From the NCBI GenBank assembly GCA_964480915.1, contig CAYZRS010000048.1:1-40446 (forward strand): 40,446 nucleotides of DNA, in the 5' to 3' direction. Position 1 is the first letter of the stretch. Every line of letters starts with the position of its first letter. Shown in pieces: positions 1 to 8,663 of this stretch. The translations under genes were made by a program, and so were the position numbers. Origin of the DNA: CAWGCE01 sp964480915 (lineage in GTDB: Bacteria; Planctomycetota; Planctomycetia; Pirellulales; Pirellulaceae). The notes below the pieces were generated by a model. The model was not told the origin of the DNA and did no database searches. It saw nothing but the letters and a program-made list of their open reading frames with translations.

Positions 1-264
1 TCACGGACCGAGGAGCACGTTGAGTCCGACAAATCGCAATACGAGCGATCCAATATTGATAAAAACTCCCTGGACACCCTGGAGGTCGTGCTGGACGACT
101 TTCTCGACAGCCTCCCGGTCGTTCAGGCGGAAGTTGCCAGAATGCGAATGCAGGGTTTTCAGGTTGCCGACATCGCGGAAAAGACTGGACGATCCAAGCG
201 AACGGTTGAACGCACGTTGAACAGCCTCCGCAAGAGCCTGTTGGAACGGTTAGAGATTGATTGA
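1..264 (+). CDS. ECF RNA polymerase sigma factor, C-terminal part (5' end outside window)
   Basis: The reading frame is open from base 1 and stops with TGA at 262-264. The visible 87 residues end in a helix-turn-helix typical of sigma-70 region 4, which binds the -35 element: LPVVQAEVARMRMQGFQ, then VADIAEKTGRSKRTVERTL, then a basic helix. The N-terminal region 2 is cut off by the window edge, so the ECF subgroup cannot be set. The next start codon lies 1 base after this stop. In planctomycetes such sigma factors are commonly encoded next to Ser/Thr kinases, so a signalling pair is inferred. An anti-sigma or other DNA-binding protein is less likely given the SKRTVERTL recognition helix. Confidence 0.8.
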   Translation, partial: SRTEEHVESDKSQYERSNIDKNSLDTLEVVLDDFLDSLPVVQAEVARMRMQGFQVADIAEKTGRSKRTVERTLNSLRKSLLERLEID

Positions 265-265
265 C

Positions 266-3208
266 ATGTTGTCACAAGAATCCACAAATCGCGAGCCAGC
301 TGCTCTTAGTCTCGACGTTGTTGTCGAGCGTTTCGAAGAGGCATGGAATCAATGCAACGGAATCCTGCCCGACCTAACGCGTTTTCTTCCTTCGGAAAAG
401 ACAGCCGATTTCCAGGAAGCGGCCGTTGAGTTGATCCGGATCGATATGGAGCGACGCATCGCATCGGGCCAGCCTCAGCGCCTGAACGCCTATTTGGATC
501 GGTTTCCATGGATCAGCAGTGCCCCACGTTGGTTGGGCGAGTTGGCCTTTGAGGAATATCGCCTGCGGTTGTCCGAAGGTGAAGAAGTCGAATCGAAAGA
601 ATACTCGGACACCTACGAGATCGATACGAGCCGCTGGCCGGTGCCTAGGCAGTCGCACGTCAAAACCGATGCCATTCGTCAGTGGAATGAGTCAACATTC
701 AATATCCTGAAGGACGAATCGGAACGCATTGTCCGTTCCGTTGCTGGAATGCCGTCGGTTGGTGACCGATTCGGCGATTTTCAAATTGTGGAGAAACTCG
801 GCGAAGGCAAATTCGCCCGAGTCTATCTGGCCCAACAAGGAGAGTTGGCCGATCGTCAGGTTGCGCTGAAAATATCGGCCGATCTGTGGTCCGAATCGGA
901 CAAGTTGGCGAGGTTACAACACACGAATATTGTGCCGATCTATTCGATCCATCGAATCGACGATTTGCTGGCGATTTGCATGCCCTACCTGGGTCGGCAA
1001 ACGCTCGCAGGGGAATTGAAAAAACGCGCCAGTCATCTCGATCGAACAACTCAATTGGATCGCGCAGATCGCGAATCGGAACAGGCTTGGGCCCGATTTG
1101 CGGCGAAGCTTGCAGATGCTTTGGCTCATGCCCACGCCCGTAACATCGTGCACCGTGATTTGAAGCCGGCCAACATCCTGCTCAGCGACGAATCTCCGGA
1201 CGGTGAGTTCGAGCCGCTTGTTCTCGATTTCAATCTGTCGGAAAATCTGGTCGTCGGTGGCGCGATGAGCCTGATGGTTGGCGGTACGATTCCTTACATG
1301 GCGCCCGAGCATTTGCAGGCGGTTGTGTCTCGAACGCGGTTGGAACCGACCTGCGACATCTACTCGCTGGGCGTTATCCTCTATCAAATCATGACGGGTG
1401 AACTGCCGTTTCCCAATCGCGACGGCAATTTTGTCGATTCGATCATGCAAATGGTGAAGGATCGCAAGACGGACAAACGCTGGCGAGATCGTCTGGCACA
1501 TGTCGCTTCGCCCGACATGATGAGCATCATTTCGAAGTGTCTGGAACCCGACACCGAAAAACGATACCAAACGGCTGGTGAGCTGCGTGTCGATCTGTAC
1601 CGACACGCGAACCAGCAGAGCCTTGAGCATGCGCGCAATCATTCCGTTCGCCAGGCGCTATCGAAATGGTGTCGCCGCCATCGACATCGTTTGTCGCTGG
1701 GGACATTAACGATGGTCGGTCTCCTCTCATTGGCGATCGCATCGACGTTTGCCGCCTGGCAGTGGAAGCAGATTTCCCGTTTGAATGCTGTGAGACAAGC
1801 CGAAATCTTCGACGCCGAGTTCGATTCGCTGCAGCTTTCGTTGCTTTCGACTGCGGCTCCCAAGTTACAAGAAACCGCTACGTCCACTGTTTTAACGTGG
1901 GTGAATAAATATGGGGTGCTTGACGATGCGACATGGCGTCAACGAGCCCCATATCGCTACTTGGACGAAGACCATCAGGCGGGTATGCAGGCGAAACTTG
2001 GCGAATTGCTTTACTTATTGAGCCAGGCAAGGGGCCGCTCCGTCGATATGGGCGACCCAAGCCAGCAAGAGAAACTGTATGTGGCTGCTGGAGCTTGTTT
2101 GCTTCCGGCATTCAATTTACCGGCACCACAGGCCGAGTGGGACGTGACTCAGTTGCCAAGCGAATCGACGGTGGGAAAACGCTTGGCCATCGTAGAGCTT
2201 TTGAATGCCGGAAAATTTGGTGAAGCGGCTGAGGCTTGTGACCAGGCATTGCAAGACAATCCAGCAGACAATTCCATTTGGCTTTGCCAAGGCATCTGCG
2301 AACAGGCGGCAGGGCGGGCTGATAGTGCAGAGCTGGCGTATACACGTTGCATTGCGTTGTCGCCAAAGGACCCGCTTGGCTACTTGCACCGGGGTGCGAT
2401 ACGACTCGACGTCGGTCGTGCGTCGGCGGCAACGGAAGATTTCGACCGTGCCCTCGAATTGGAACCTAAGCTGGACTCAGCAATGCTCAACCGAGCCTTG
2501 GCATTACACGGGGCAGGGCTGCACGCGGCAGCTTGGCAACAAATCGAAGCCATTCCCGAATCGTCGGAACTCCTGTATCGCATTCTCATGGTGCGGGCGT
2601 CGATCGCACAGGCGTTGGATGACAAGGAAGCGGTTGAGCAACTCAATGCCGAGCTATTGGCCAGTGCACCTGCGGATGCGGTCGGCTGGGTCCACCGCGG
2701 TCGGTTGAACGTCGCTTTGGATGCCGCTGCGGCCATTTCTGATTTTGAAACGGCGCTCCGTTTGGTCCCCAATTATCGAGCAGCCCTGCAGAATCTGGCA
2801 GCGATGTATGCCGAAGTTCTTAAGCAACCCCAGCCGGCACATGAGCTACTGGAAGCATGGATCGCGGCTTACCCACAGGACCCGGTGCCTCATGCCAGTC
2901 GCGCGGTGCTGTTCGCGCGTGACGGAAAAGTAGAACAATCGTTGCAAGAGATAGAAGAGTCTGAGCGATTGGGGAAGACGACGGAGAGCCTTTATTATTT
3001 GGCCAGTGCATTTTCTCTGGCATCTCAGCAGCAGCCCGAATTGGCAGATCGAGGCGTGGAGGCGATGCGTCTCTGCTTAAACAAAGATCACGACAGTGCC
3101 TGGTTTGATCGAGCGATTCGTGATCCCGATTTGATCCCGCTGCGGAGCAATCCGAAATTCGGAAAGCTGTTTTCCGCGGCGAAGCTCATGAACCAAGGGT
3201 GGCCATAA
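266..3208 (+). CDS. Transmembrane Ser/Thr protein kinase with C-terminal TPR repeats
   Basis: About 980 residues from ATG 266; an in-frame TTG at 257 would overlap the sigma factor and is less likely. The first ~165 residues resemble the N-terminal segment of ECF-associated planctomycete kinases (NAYLDRFPWI). The kinase domain follows, with a Gly loop (LGEGKFARVYLA), catalytic lysine K202 in VALK, HRDLKPAN at 296-303 and APE. The metal-binding DFG is DFN (321-323). A hydrophobic helix near 475-500 (GTLTMVGLLSLAIASTFAAW) is the probable membrane segment. The remainder from about 640 is alpha-helical with TPR-like units (AGKFGEAAEACDQAL; RASAATEDFDRALELEP), likely extracytoplasmic and protein-binding. 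It probably transduces a signal to the adjacent sigma factor; this is inference. Confidence 0.88.
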   Translation: MLSQESTNREPAALSLDVVVERFEEAWNQCNGILPDLTRFLPSEKTADFQEAAVELIRIDMERRIASGQPQRLNAYLDRFPWISSAPRWLGELAFEEYRLRLSEGEEVESKEYSDTYEIDTSRWPVPRQSHVKTDAIRQWNESTFNILKDESERIVRSVAGMPSVGDRFGDFQIVEKLGEGKFARVYLAQQGELADRQVALKISADLWSESDKLARLQHTNIVPIYSIHRIDDLLAICMPYLGRQTLAGELKKRASHLDRTTQLDRADRESEQAWARFAAKLADALAHAHARNIVHRDLKPANILLSDESPDGEFEPLVLDFNLSENLVVGGAMSLMVGGTIPYMAPEHLQAVVSRTRLEPTCDIYSLGVILYQIMTGELPFPNRDGNFVDSIMQMVKDRKTDKRWRDRLAHVASPDMMSIISKCLEPDTEKRYQTAGELRVDLYRHANQQSLEHARNHSVRQALSKWCRRHRHRLSLGTLTMVGLLSLAIASTFAAWQWKQISRLNAVRQAEIFDAEFDSLQLSLLSTAAPKLQETATSTVLTWVNKYGVLDDATWRQRAPYRYLDEDHQAGMQAKLGELLYLLSQARGRSVDMGDPSQQEKLYVAAGACLLPAFNLPAPQAEWDVTQLPSESTVGKRLAIVELLNAGKFGEAAEACDQALQDNPADNSIWLCQGICEQAAGRADSAELAYTRCIALSPKDPLGYLHRGAIRLDVGRASAATEDFDRALELEPKLDSAMLNRALALHGAGLHAAAWQQIEAIPESSELLYRILMVRASIAQALDDKEAVEQLNAELLASAPADAVGWVHRGRLNVALDAAAAISDFETALRLVPNYRAALQNLAAMYAEVLKQPQPAHELLEAWIAAYPQDPVPHASRAVLFARDGKVEQSLQEIEESERLGKTTESLYYLASAFSLASQQQPELADRGVEAMRLCLNKDHDSAWFDRAIRDPDLIPLRSNPKFGKLFSAAKLMNQGWP

Positions 3209-3370
3209 GCCCGGTATCGTCGCACGTGTGAAGACGGAGTAACGGCGCCTGCGAGGGACGTAAGGTGTTGTTGTGCAATTGCTTAGGGATTGTTGGCGGT
3301 TCGGAGAGACGAATTTGGCTCTACTTGTTGGCCGAGCAACTGAAACGCCAACATCGGGAAAAGTCGAGCG

Positions 3371-5524
3371 GTGAAAAATTTACGTGCAGCACGAACAACT
3401 CGACGATTGGCAGCGATCGAAGCACTCGAATCGCGTATCGCGCTCAGTGCCGACGGACTGACATGGGGCAACGCGCCCTATCTCTCCATCAGCTTTGCTC
3501 CCGACGGTACGGAAATCGACGGGAACAGCAATCAGCTGTTTGCTTCGATGGAAACGATCGCCACGGAAGGTGTCTGGCAAGAAGCCATCGTCGACGCTTT
3601 CCAGACTTGGGCCCACGAAACGAACGGAGACATCTTCGTCACGTCGGACAGCGGTGATGACTTCGGAATCCAGGGCCGTACGGTGGGTGACGATCGCTTT
3701 GGCGACATTCGTATCGGCGCGATTCCCCTGCGCAATGAAGTCTTTGCCATTGGCGTCTCGCGCGGCTTTGTGGCGGGGACGTGGTCAGGTGACGTTCTCT
3801 TCAACAGCGAACTATTCTCTGCAAACGCCGCCAACCCGATTGCTTCGATCGATGATGTGCTGCGAATCGCTATGCATGAAGCCGGCCACGTATATGGATT
3901 TGACGATTCGACCGATCCCAATCACGTGATGCACGATACGGGCATTCCTCAAGTGTCGCAGCCTTCTGCAGCCGAGTTGGACGAACTTTGGGCACGGTTC
4001 GGCATGCGTTCACCAGATATCAATGAACGTTCTGAAAGCAACGACGTTCCAGAGAACGGTGACGCGACTCACATGTATTCTAGTGACAGTGGATTTGACG
4101 GTAGCACTCCACTCATACATCACGGCGATATCGGACGAAATGACGTCGACTACTTCCGCTTTGATAACCTCGAGGCTCCATTCTATGTCGGTGATGTGAC
4201 ATTTGAGGTCCGAACTTCCGGTCTAAGCCAATTGCAGCCAGCTGCTATCGAGATTCGTGGCGATGACGGTGTGGTTGTTCCGAGCCGTCTATCGAATATT
4301 GATGCTGACGGTTCCGATGGGCGAGTCGCTGTGACGCTTCGCATTTCCCCGGGAGACGATGATCGATATTTCGTGGGGATTCGTAGTGATTCGACAGGGA
4401 TAAACGGCGTCGGTGGGTATGCGTTGGTAACGACGTTCGACGGCCTTGTAGCATCCGATCCGATCGCAACGGAGCGATTGACAAGTAACCAGTTCCGATT
4501 CCTGGAAGGCGACGACATCCAAGATGTCTTCGCCGCCGGCCCGAACGGGGACGTCACGCCATTCTTTCGTGATGATTTCCACACGAACGATTTCCTTGGT
4601 GCCGCAACGATTTTGGAGCCCGTACCGGGGTTCGAAGATGGCGTGAAGTACGAACTTCTGGCGAGTATTTCGAATCTGATCGACATCGATTATTACACTT
4701 TCCAATCGGCCGATTTCGGTACGTTGGGAACGGACAACGTAATGACTTTCTTGCTGGAGTCATTTGAGTCGCCAGGTTTTGAACCTATTATCGATGTGTT
4801 CGACGCGACGGGGGCGATTGTCGAATACAAGCAACTGCTCCGTCACGACGGTTCGCGTGTCATCCAGATTTCAAATCTCGACCAGGCAGCAGACTATTTT
4901 TTGCGAGTCGGTGGCGATTTGAATTCACAAATCAATACGGGCAGCTATCGAGTTTCCATGAGAGGTGGAGTCAACGAGCAAGATCTCGAACTCTGGAAAG
5001 CCGATTCGACGTCGGCAGGGCATCGTGAATTTGTCTACTTCGCGAGTCGCCCAGAGCTGACAATGTTCGCGCTGCAAGGACTTGGAATTCCTGGTGACAA
5101 GCTCATGGTCACCGTAGCATCACTGGGCGGAGCCTTGGTCACTCAGTTTGGAACTCCCACGAATCAATTTCGCTCGACGAACAGCGTCTTGCTGCCTCGC
5201 GGAGCCTACCGAGTGAGAATTGAATCGTCTGGTGGGGGCGATGTGCCTTTCGAATTGCTGAAGGCGACACTCACCGATCCGCTAGCCGTTATCTTTATCG
5301 ATGTGCAGCAGACGCCCGTCTATCATGTCGACGACGTCGATGACGTATTCGTATTTCCAGGCGGCCCTGCTGGGGGCGGAACGGAATTCCAAACACCACC
5401 GCTTCCACGTCATGTCGTGATTGACTCCATGATTCACGCCGTTCACGAGCTCGATGAACAATCGAGCTCCGAGACACAGGGCGGACCAGAAATTGGCCTG
5501 CTCTCGCGAAGCGAGCCTTCTTAA
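3371..5524 (+). CDS. Exported matrixin/snapalysin-like zinc metalloprotease with LEPR-type N-terminus and pre-peptidase-like domains
   Basis: Starts at GTG 3371. The N-terminus has a basic stretch followed by ALESRIALSA, the planctomycete LEPR-like motif of large exported proteins, rather than a classical hydrophobic signal. Residues ~30-215 form a metalloprotease domain with HEAGHVYGFDD at 169-179: H169, E170 and H173 in HExxHxxGxxD, the third ligand apparently D179 as in snapalysin-like enzymes rather than His. A Met-turn candidate follows (NHVMH, M187). Downstream at ~240-345 and ~410-525 are beta-rich modules with DVDYFRF and DIDYYTF, typical of bacterial pre-peptidase C-terminal (PPC) domains. 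A final domain of unknown type closes the 717 residues. It is likely a secreted or surface protease; the substrate is unknown. Confidence 0.8.
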   Translation: MKNLRAARTTRRLAAIEALESRIALSADGLTWGNAPYLSISFAPDGTEIDGNSNQLFASMETIATEGVWQEAIVDAFQTWAHETNGDIFVTSDSGDDFGIQGRTVGDDRFGDIRIGAIPLRNEVFAIGVSRGFVAGTWSGDVLFNSELFSANAANPIASIDDVLRIAMHEAGHVYGFDDSTDPNHVMHDTGIPQVSQPSAAELDELWARFGMRSPDINERSESNDVPENGDATHMYSSDSGFDGSTPLIHHGDIGRNDVDYFRFDNLEAPFYVGDVTFEVRTSGLSQLQPAAIEIRGDDGVVVPSRLSNIDADGSDGRVAVTLRISPGDDDRYFVGIRSDSTGINGVGGYALVTTFDGLVASDPIATERLTSNQFRFLEGDDIQDVFAAGPNGDVTPFFRDDFHTNDFLGAATILEPVPGFEDGVKYELLASISNLIDIDYYTFQSADFGTLGTDNVMTFLLESFESPGFEPIIDVFDATGAIVEYKQLLRHDGSRVIQISNLDQAADYFLRVGGDLNSQINTGSYRVSMRGGVNEQDLELWKADSTSAGHREFVYFASRPELTMFALQGLGIPGDKLMVTVASLGGALVTQFGTPTNQFRSTNSVLLPRGAYRVRIESSGGGDVPFELLKATLTDPLAVIFIDVQQTPVYHVDDVDDVFVFPGGPAGGGTEFQTPPLPRHVVIDSMIHAVHELDEQSSSETQGGPEIGLLSRSEPS

Positions 5525-5691
5525 TAGCCCGCACGTAATCGCCCGCAGATATCGCGAATTTTCCCATTCGCCATTTTCTGCATTGCCGCCTCGAAAAAGT
5601 CATTTTTATGATGGCGGACGAAGATTCGTTTTTGAGCTTCACTGGGGCGTAAGGAACAAAAAATTAGACCAAGGTCCACTACGTGAGCTTT

Positions 5692-5700
5692 AAGGGGAAG
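5692..5700 (+). promoter_or_regulatory. Ribosome binding site deciding the start at 5704
   Basis: The purine-rich AAGGGGAAG ends 3 bases before ATG 5704. It lies inside the longer frame that opens at GTG 5683, so it favours the ATG, which also begins a clean signal peptide. Confidence 0.6.
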
Positions 5701-5703
5701 ACA

Positions 5704-6840
5704 ATGAAAATGGCTCGTGACTCTCTCTTTCTGTTGGTGTTTTCGTTGACTTGCCCATTCGCCTTTGGGCAATACTCCGAAAATTTTGAAAGCTTTAGCC
5801 TCGGCCCGTTGGGTAGCCAATCGGGCTGGTCGACCAATTCTGCTCAAACTCAGATTGTCGACACCGGCATCCCTGGTTTTGGCAGCCGGTCCATTGTCCA
5901 CGACGAGTCAAACCAGCCCTTCTATCTGGATCTCCGCAGCCCAGACTTAAATATCCCGTACGGTGTGGGCCTCTTTTGGGATTTGACGATCACCGCCAAT
6001 CCGATCGAGAGTTTCAAAATAAAACCTTGGGATCTGGCTGCTGGAATTCAAAACACGATCCTGAGGTTTAACGGCAACGGAACGATTGATGCCTTTCAGT
6101 TGGATACCGCACCTGCAGGCGGCATCGGCTATTACGAACCAACGTCCGCAGCTTGGACTGTCGGAAAGAAGATGCGGCTGGGCGTCGTCGTTAGCGAGTT
6201 GAGGTCGGGAGGTCCATTTTCGGTTCCAAGCCTGAAGTTCTTCGTGGATGGCGTCGAGGTCTACAGGGGCGTTGACATGGCGCAAGAGTCTCCTTTTTCG
6301 ATTCTCGATTCCGGAATCGGACAACTTCGTATTGAGGGTAACGACTCGTTCATTCTCGACAACATTAGTAACTCGATGTTTGTGCCAGCCGGCCCAGACT
6401 TCAATCAAGATGGCCATTTGGACATCGACGACCTTGATGATCTGATTGCGGCGATTGTGTCACCGGGCAATCGTGGAGTTTTCGACGTGACCGGAGACGG
6501 CGTTGTGAACCTTGCCGACCGTGATGAGTGGTTGTCGGTCGCAGGAGCTGCGAATCTTTCGTCAGGCAACGCCTATCTGTTGGGCGACGCGAATCTCGAC
6601 GGAACCGTGGACGGCGAAGACTTTCTCAGCTGGAACGGCGGCAAATTCAGCGACAACGGGAATTGGTCGAATTCCGACTTCAATGCCGACGGCGTGACGG
6701 ATGGCAGTGACTTTCTGATCTGGAATCAGAATAAGTTCAGCTCGGCCGACGTTCGAACGGTTCCAGAGCCGGGCGTGCATGTGATGTACCTTGGTTTGAT
6801 GGCTCTCTTGGTCCTCCGGCGCGAAGAGGCCATCCGATGA
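5704..6840 (+). CDS. Exported PEP-CTERM protein with dockerin-like calcium repeats
   Basis: From ATG 5704 the protein has 378 residues. A signal peptide (MARDSLFLLVFSLTCPFAFG, cut before Q) is followed by a ~200-residue beta-rich domain that may be a concanavalin/LamG-like fold (YSENFESFSLGPLGSQSGW opening). From about residue 225 there are dockerin-like EF-hand loops (DFNQDGHLDIDDLDD, GDGVVNLADRDEW, DANLDGTVDGEDF, DFNADGVTDGSDF). The C-terminus is a PEP-CTERM sorting tail: VPEPG, a hydrophobic helix, then basic LRREEAIR. Such tails are processed by exosortase; none is encoded in the window. It overlaps the next gene by 4 bp (ATGA), implying translational coupling. The molecular role is unknown. 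Confidence 0.83.
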   Translation: MKMARDSLFLLVFSLTCPFAFGQYSENFESFSLGPLGSQSGWSTNSAQTQIVDTGIPGFGSRSIVHDESNQPFYLDLRSPDLNIPYGVGLFWDLTITANPIESFKIKPWDLAAGIQNTILRFNGNGTIDAFQLDTAPAGGIGYYEPTSAAWTVGKKMRLGVVVSELRSGGPFSVPSLKFFVDGVEVYRGVDMAQESPFSILDSGIGQLRIEGNDSFILDNISNSMFVPAGPDFNQDGHLDIDDLDDLIAAIVSPGNRGVFDVTGDGVVNLADRDEWLSVAGAANLSSGNAYLLGDANLDGTVDGEDFLSWNGGKFSDNGNWSNSDFNADGVTDGSDFLIWNQNKFSSADVRTVPEPGVHVMYLGLMALLVLRREEAIR

Positions 6841-8603
6841 AACGCATCAGCTCCCTCACAACGACAATCCTGCTACTCGTGACGTCCGCGGCTTCAGCTG
6901 AGGTTGAGGTGATCGTGGCCAGTACTGGACCGAAAGCCGACATTGGAATCGGCAATGATGCCGTATCGTTCATGTACAGTTTCGACTTGAGCCCAGATGG
7001 TACTTGGTGGGTTGGCGAATTCGAGCTAGATATCTCCATTGACTCTGTCCACCTAAGAGGTCGCGGTGCCGCGCCAACCGACATTCTTTGGACGGAGGCC
7101 GATCCTGCGCCTGGAAATCTTCCCGGAGTCATTCGTCGTTCGAACGAATCGCGACAAATGAGCGTGAATGACTCGGGTGATGTCGTCGGGCTGGCGCGCA
7201 ACGTTGATCAAGGAGTTATTCTTGGCGAATTCGTCTATGGGTACGATGGGCAGGCGGTCTCCGTTTTGGCCGCGACGGGGGAAGCGATACCGGCGTTTCC
7301 AATCGATAACTATGCCAATTTTCTTTCACCCAATGCGCTCTCCAATGGGAACGCAGCTTTTGTAGCGGACAATATTTCTGGGCATGATGTCACCGTCGAA
7401 ACCGATTTGGTGACGCTTACGCAAAACGGCACGTTGTTTGGTGGTCAGCAGAAGGGTGTCACGAGTTATGCCGGTAGCTCATTGCAGCGGATCGATCCGG
7501 AACAATACTTCGTCAACAGTGCCGGCAGTCAATTTATCTTTAGTGGCGATACGAACGGTGCCACGACCGAGGATGACATTGTGGTGGTGGGAAATGTGGG
7601 GACACCAGGTTCGGTCGTTCTTCAAGAAAATGTAACCCCCGTCATGACTTCGCAGGGCAGCGAACCGTTTGATGCGGCGACACGCACATTTCTGGCGCCG
7701 AATGGAGACTGGTATGTCTCAGGAGACACGACACTTTCGACCGACTTGTTGATCCGCAACGGAGAAGTCTTGGCGAACGAAGGCGACGCTGCGCCAGACG
7801 GATTTGCGTATGTTAACGAGCCCATCGCTTTCACAGCCGACGCTCAAGGCAACTACGCGTGGATTTGGCAAACGACAAACCCGGACGCTGATCGCGATAC
7901 GATCCTCGTTTACAACGGGACCAACGTCCTGCTCTCGGAAGGAGACACGTTCTCTTTTGATCAAGATGGAGACGGCATCGAAGAGCCGGCTCTTATCGAG
8001 CATCTGTTCCTAGATGCTCGCAACCTGTCCTTAGGTGGCGGGCATGTTTATCTGATGACGGAAGTCGACGAACCGGTGACGACTCAGCAGATAGGCTGGA
8101 CGTTCATTCGCGTTCCCGTTCCGGAGACTTTGGTCTGTGATTTCGACGGGAACGCAGTTTGCGACGTGAATGACCTGAATCAATTGTTATCGGAAGGACC
8201 GATTGAAGATGGTATTGGCGTTACTATTGGGGTGAACGATCAGTTTGATCTTAATGCCGATGGAATCCTTGATCTGTCGGATCGCGACGAGTGGCTGGCG
8301 GCGGCAGCATCAGAAAACGGATTGAGCACCGCCTATCGATTGGGCGATGCCAATTTAGATGGAACCGTGGACGGAAATGACTTCCTGGCCTGGAATGCCA
8401 ACAAATTCGCTCCCAGCTTGCTTTGGGATGACGGCGACTTCAACGGCGACGGTCTGGTGGATGGCCGAGACTACCTCGCCTGGAACGCCAATAAATTCAC
8501 CTCGTCAACGGTTCTCGTGCCGGAGCCATCGGGCGTGGGCATTGTTGTGCTTGGCATGCTTTCGGCCCTCTTGTTGGTCCGCACCGAATGGATGGCGCAC
8601 TAA
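6837..8603 (+). CDS. Exported PEP-CTERM protein with dockerin-like repeats
   Basis: 588 residues from ATG 6837, overlapping the preceding stop by ATGA. A short signal peptide (ISSLTTTILLLVTSAASA) precedes a ~400-residue beta-rich region that may form a propeller-like fold, judging from repeating short strands (VSVLAATGEAIP, LLIRNGEVLANEGDAAPDG). This resembles a planctomycete exported family without assigned function. Residues ~440-560 repeat the dockerin-like module of the upstream protein closely (GDANLDGTVDGNDFLAWN; DFNGDGLVDGRDYLAWN). The end is VPEPSG plus a hydrophobic helix and only a weak basic end (VRTEWMAH). The shared C-terminal module indicates duplication or recombination between the two genes, which carry different N-terminal domains. 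Confidence 0.82.
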   Translation: MKRISSLTTTILLLVTSAASAEVEVIVASTGPKADIGIGNDAVSFMYSFDLSPDGTWWVGEFELDISIDSVHLRGRGAAPTDILWTEADPAPGNLPGVIRRSNESRQMSVNDSGDVVGLARNVDQGVILGEFVYGYDGQAVSVLAATGEAIPAFPIDNYANFLSPNALSNGNAAFVADNISGHDVTVETDLVTLTQNGTLFGGQQKGVTSYAGSSLQRIDPEQYFVNSAGSQFIFSGDTNGATTEDDIVVVGNVGTPGSVVLQENVTPVMTSQGSEPFDAATRTFLAPNGDWYVSGDTTLSTDLLIRNGEVLANEGDAAPDGFAYVNEPIAFTADAQGNYAWIWQTTNPDADRDTILVYNGTNVLLSEGDTFSFDQDGDGIEEPALIEHLFLDARNLSLGGGHVYLMTEVDEPVTTQQIGWTFIRVPVPETLVCDFDGNAVCDVNDLNQLLSEGPIEDGIGVTIGVNDQFDLNADGILDLSDRDEWLAAAASENGLSTAYRLGDANLDGTVDGNDFLAWNANKFAPSLLWDDGDFNGDGLVDGRDYLAWNANKFTSSTVLVPEPSGVGIVVLGMLSALLLVRTEWMAH

Positions 8604-8637
8604 AAAAACTCCCCGCCCGGGATTCCGGACAGGGAGT
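8602..8637 (-). terminator. Rho-independent terminator of the mechanosensitive-channel-like gene
   Basis: Read on the minus strand, a 12-bp stem (8637-8626 with 8619-8608) closes a 6-base loop. It is fully paired if two G-U wobbles are counted, and seven T residues follow (complement of 8602-8608). On the plus strand the same stem has two A-C mismatches and no T-run, so it serves the minus-strand gene ending at 8664. Its T-run overlaps the stop of the facing gene. Confidence 0.85.
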
Positions 8638-8663
8638 AGATAATACACTCTCAATGATCTCGA

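Noticed and set aside
914..1642. Open frame of 242 codons on the minus strand within the large kinase gene
   Set aside because: It is antisense to the kinase catalytic domain, whose motifs are all intact; the composition is shadow-like.
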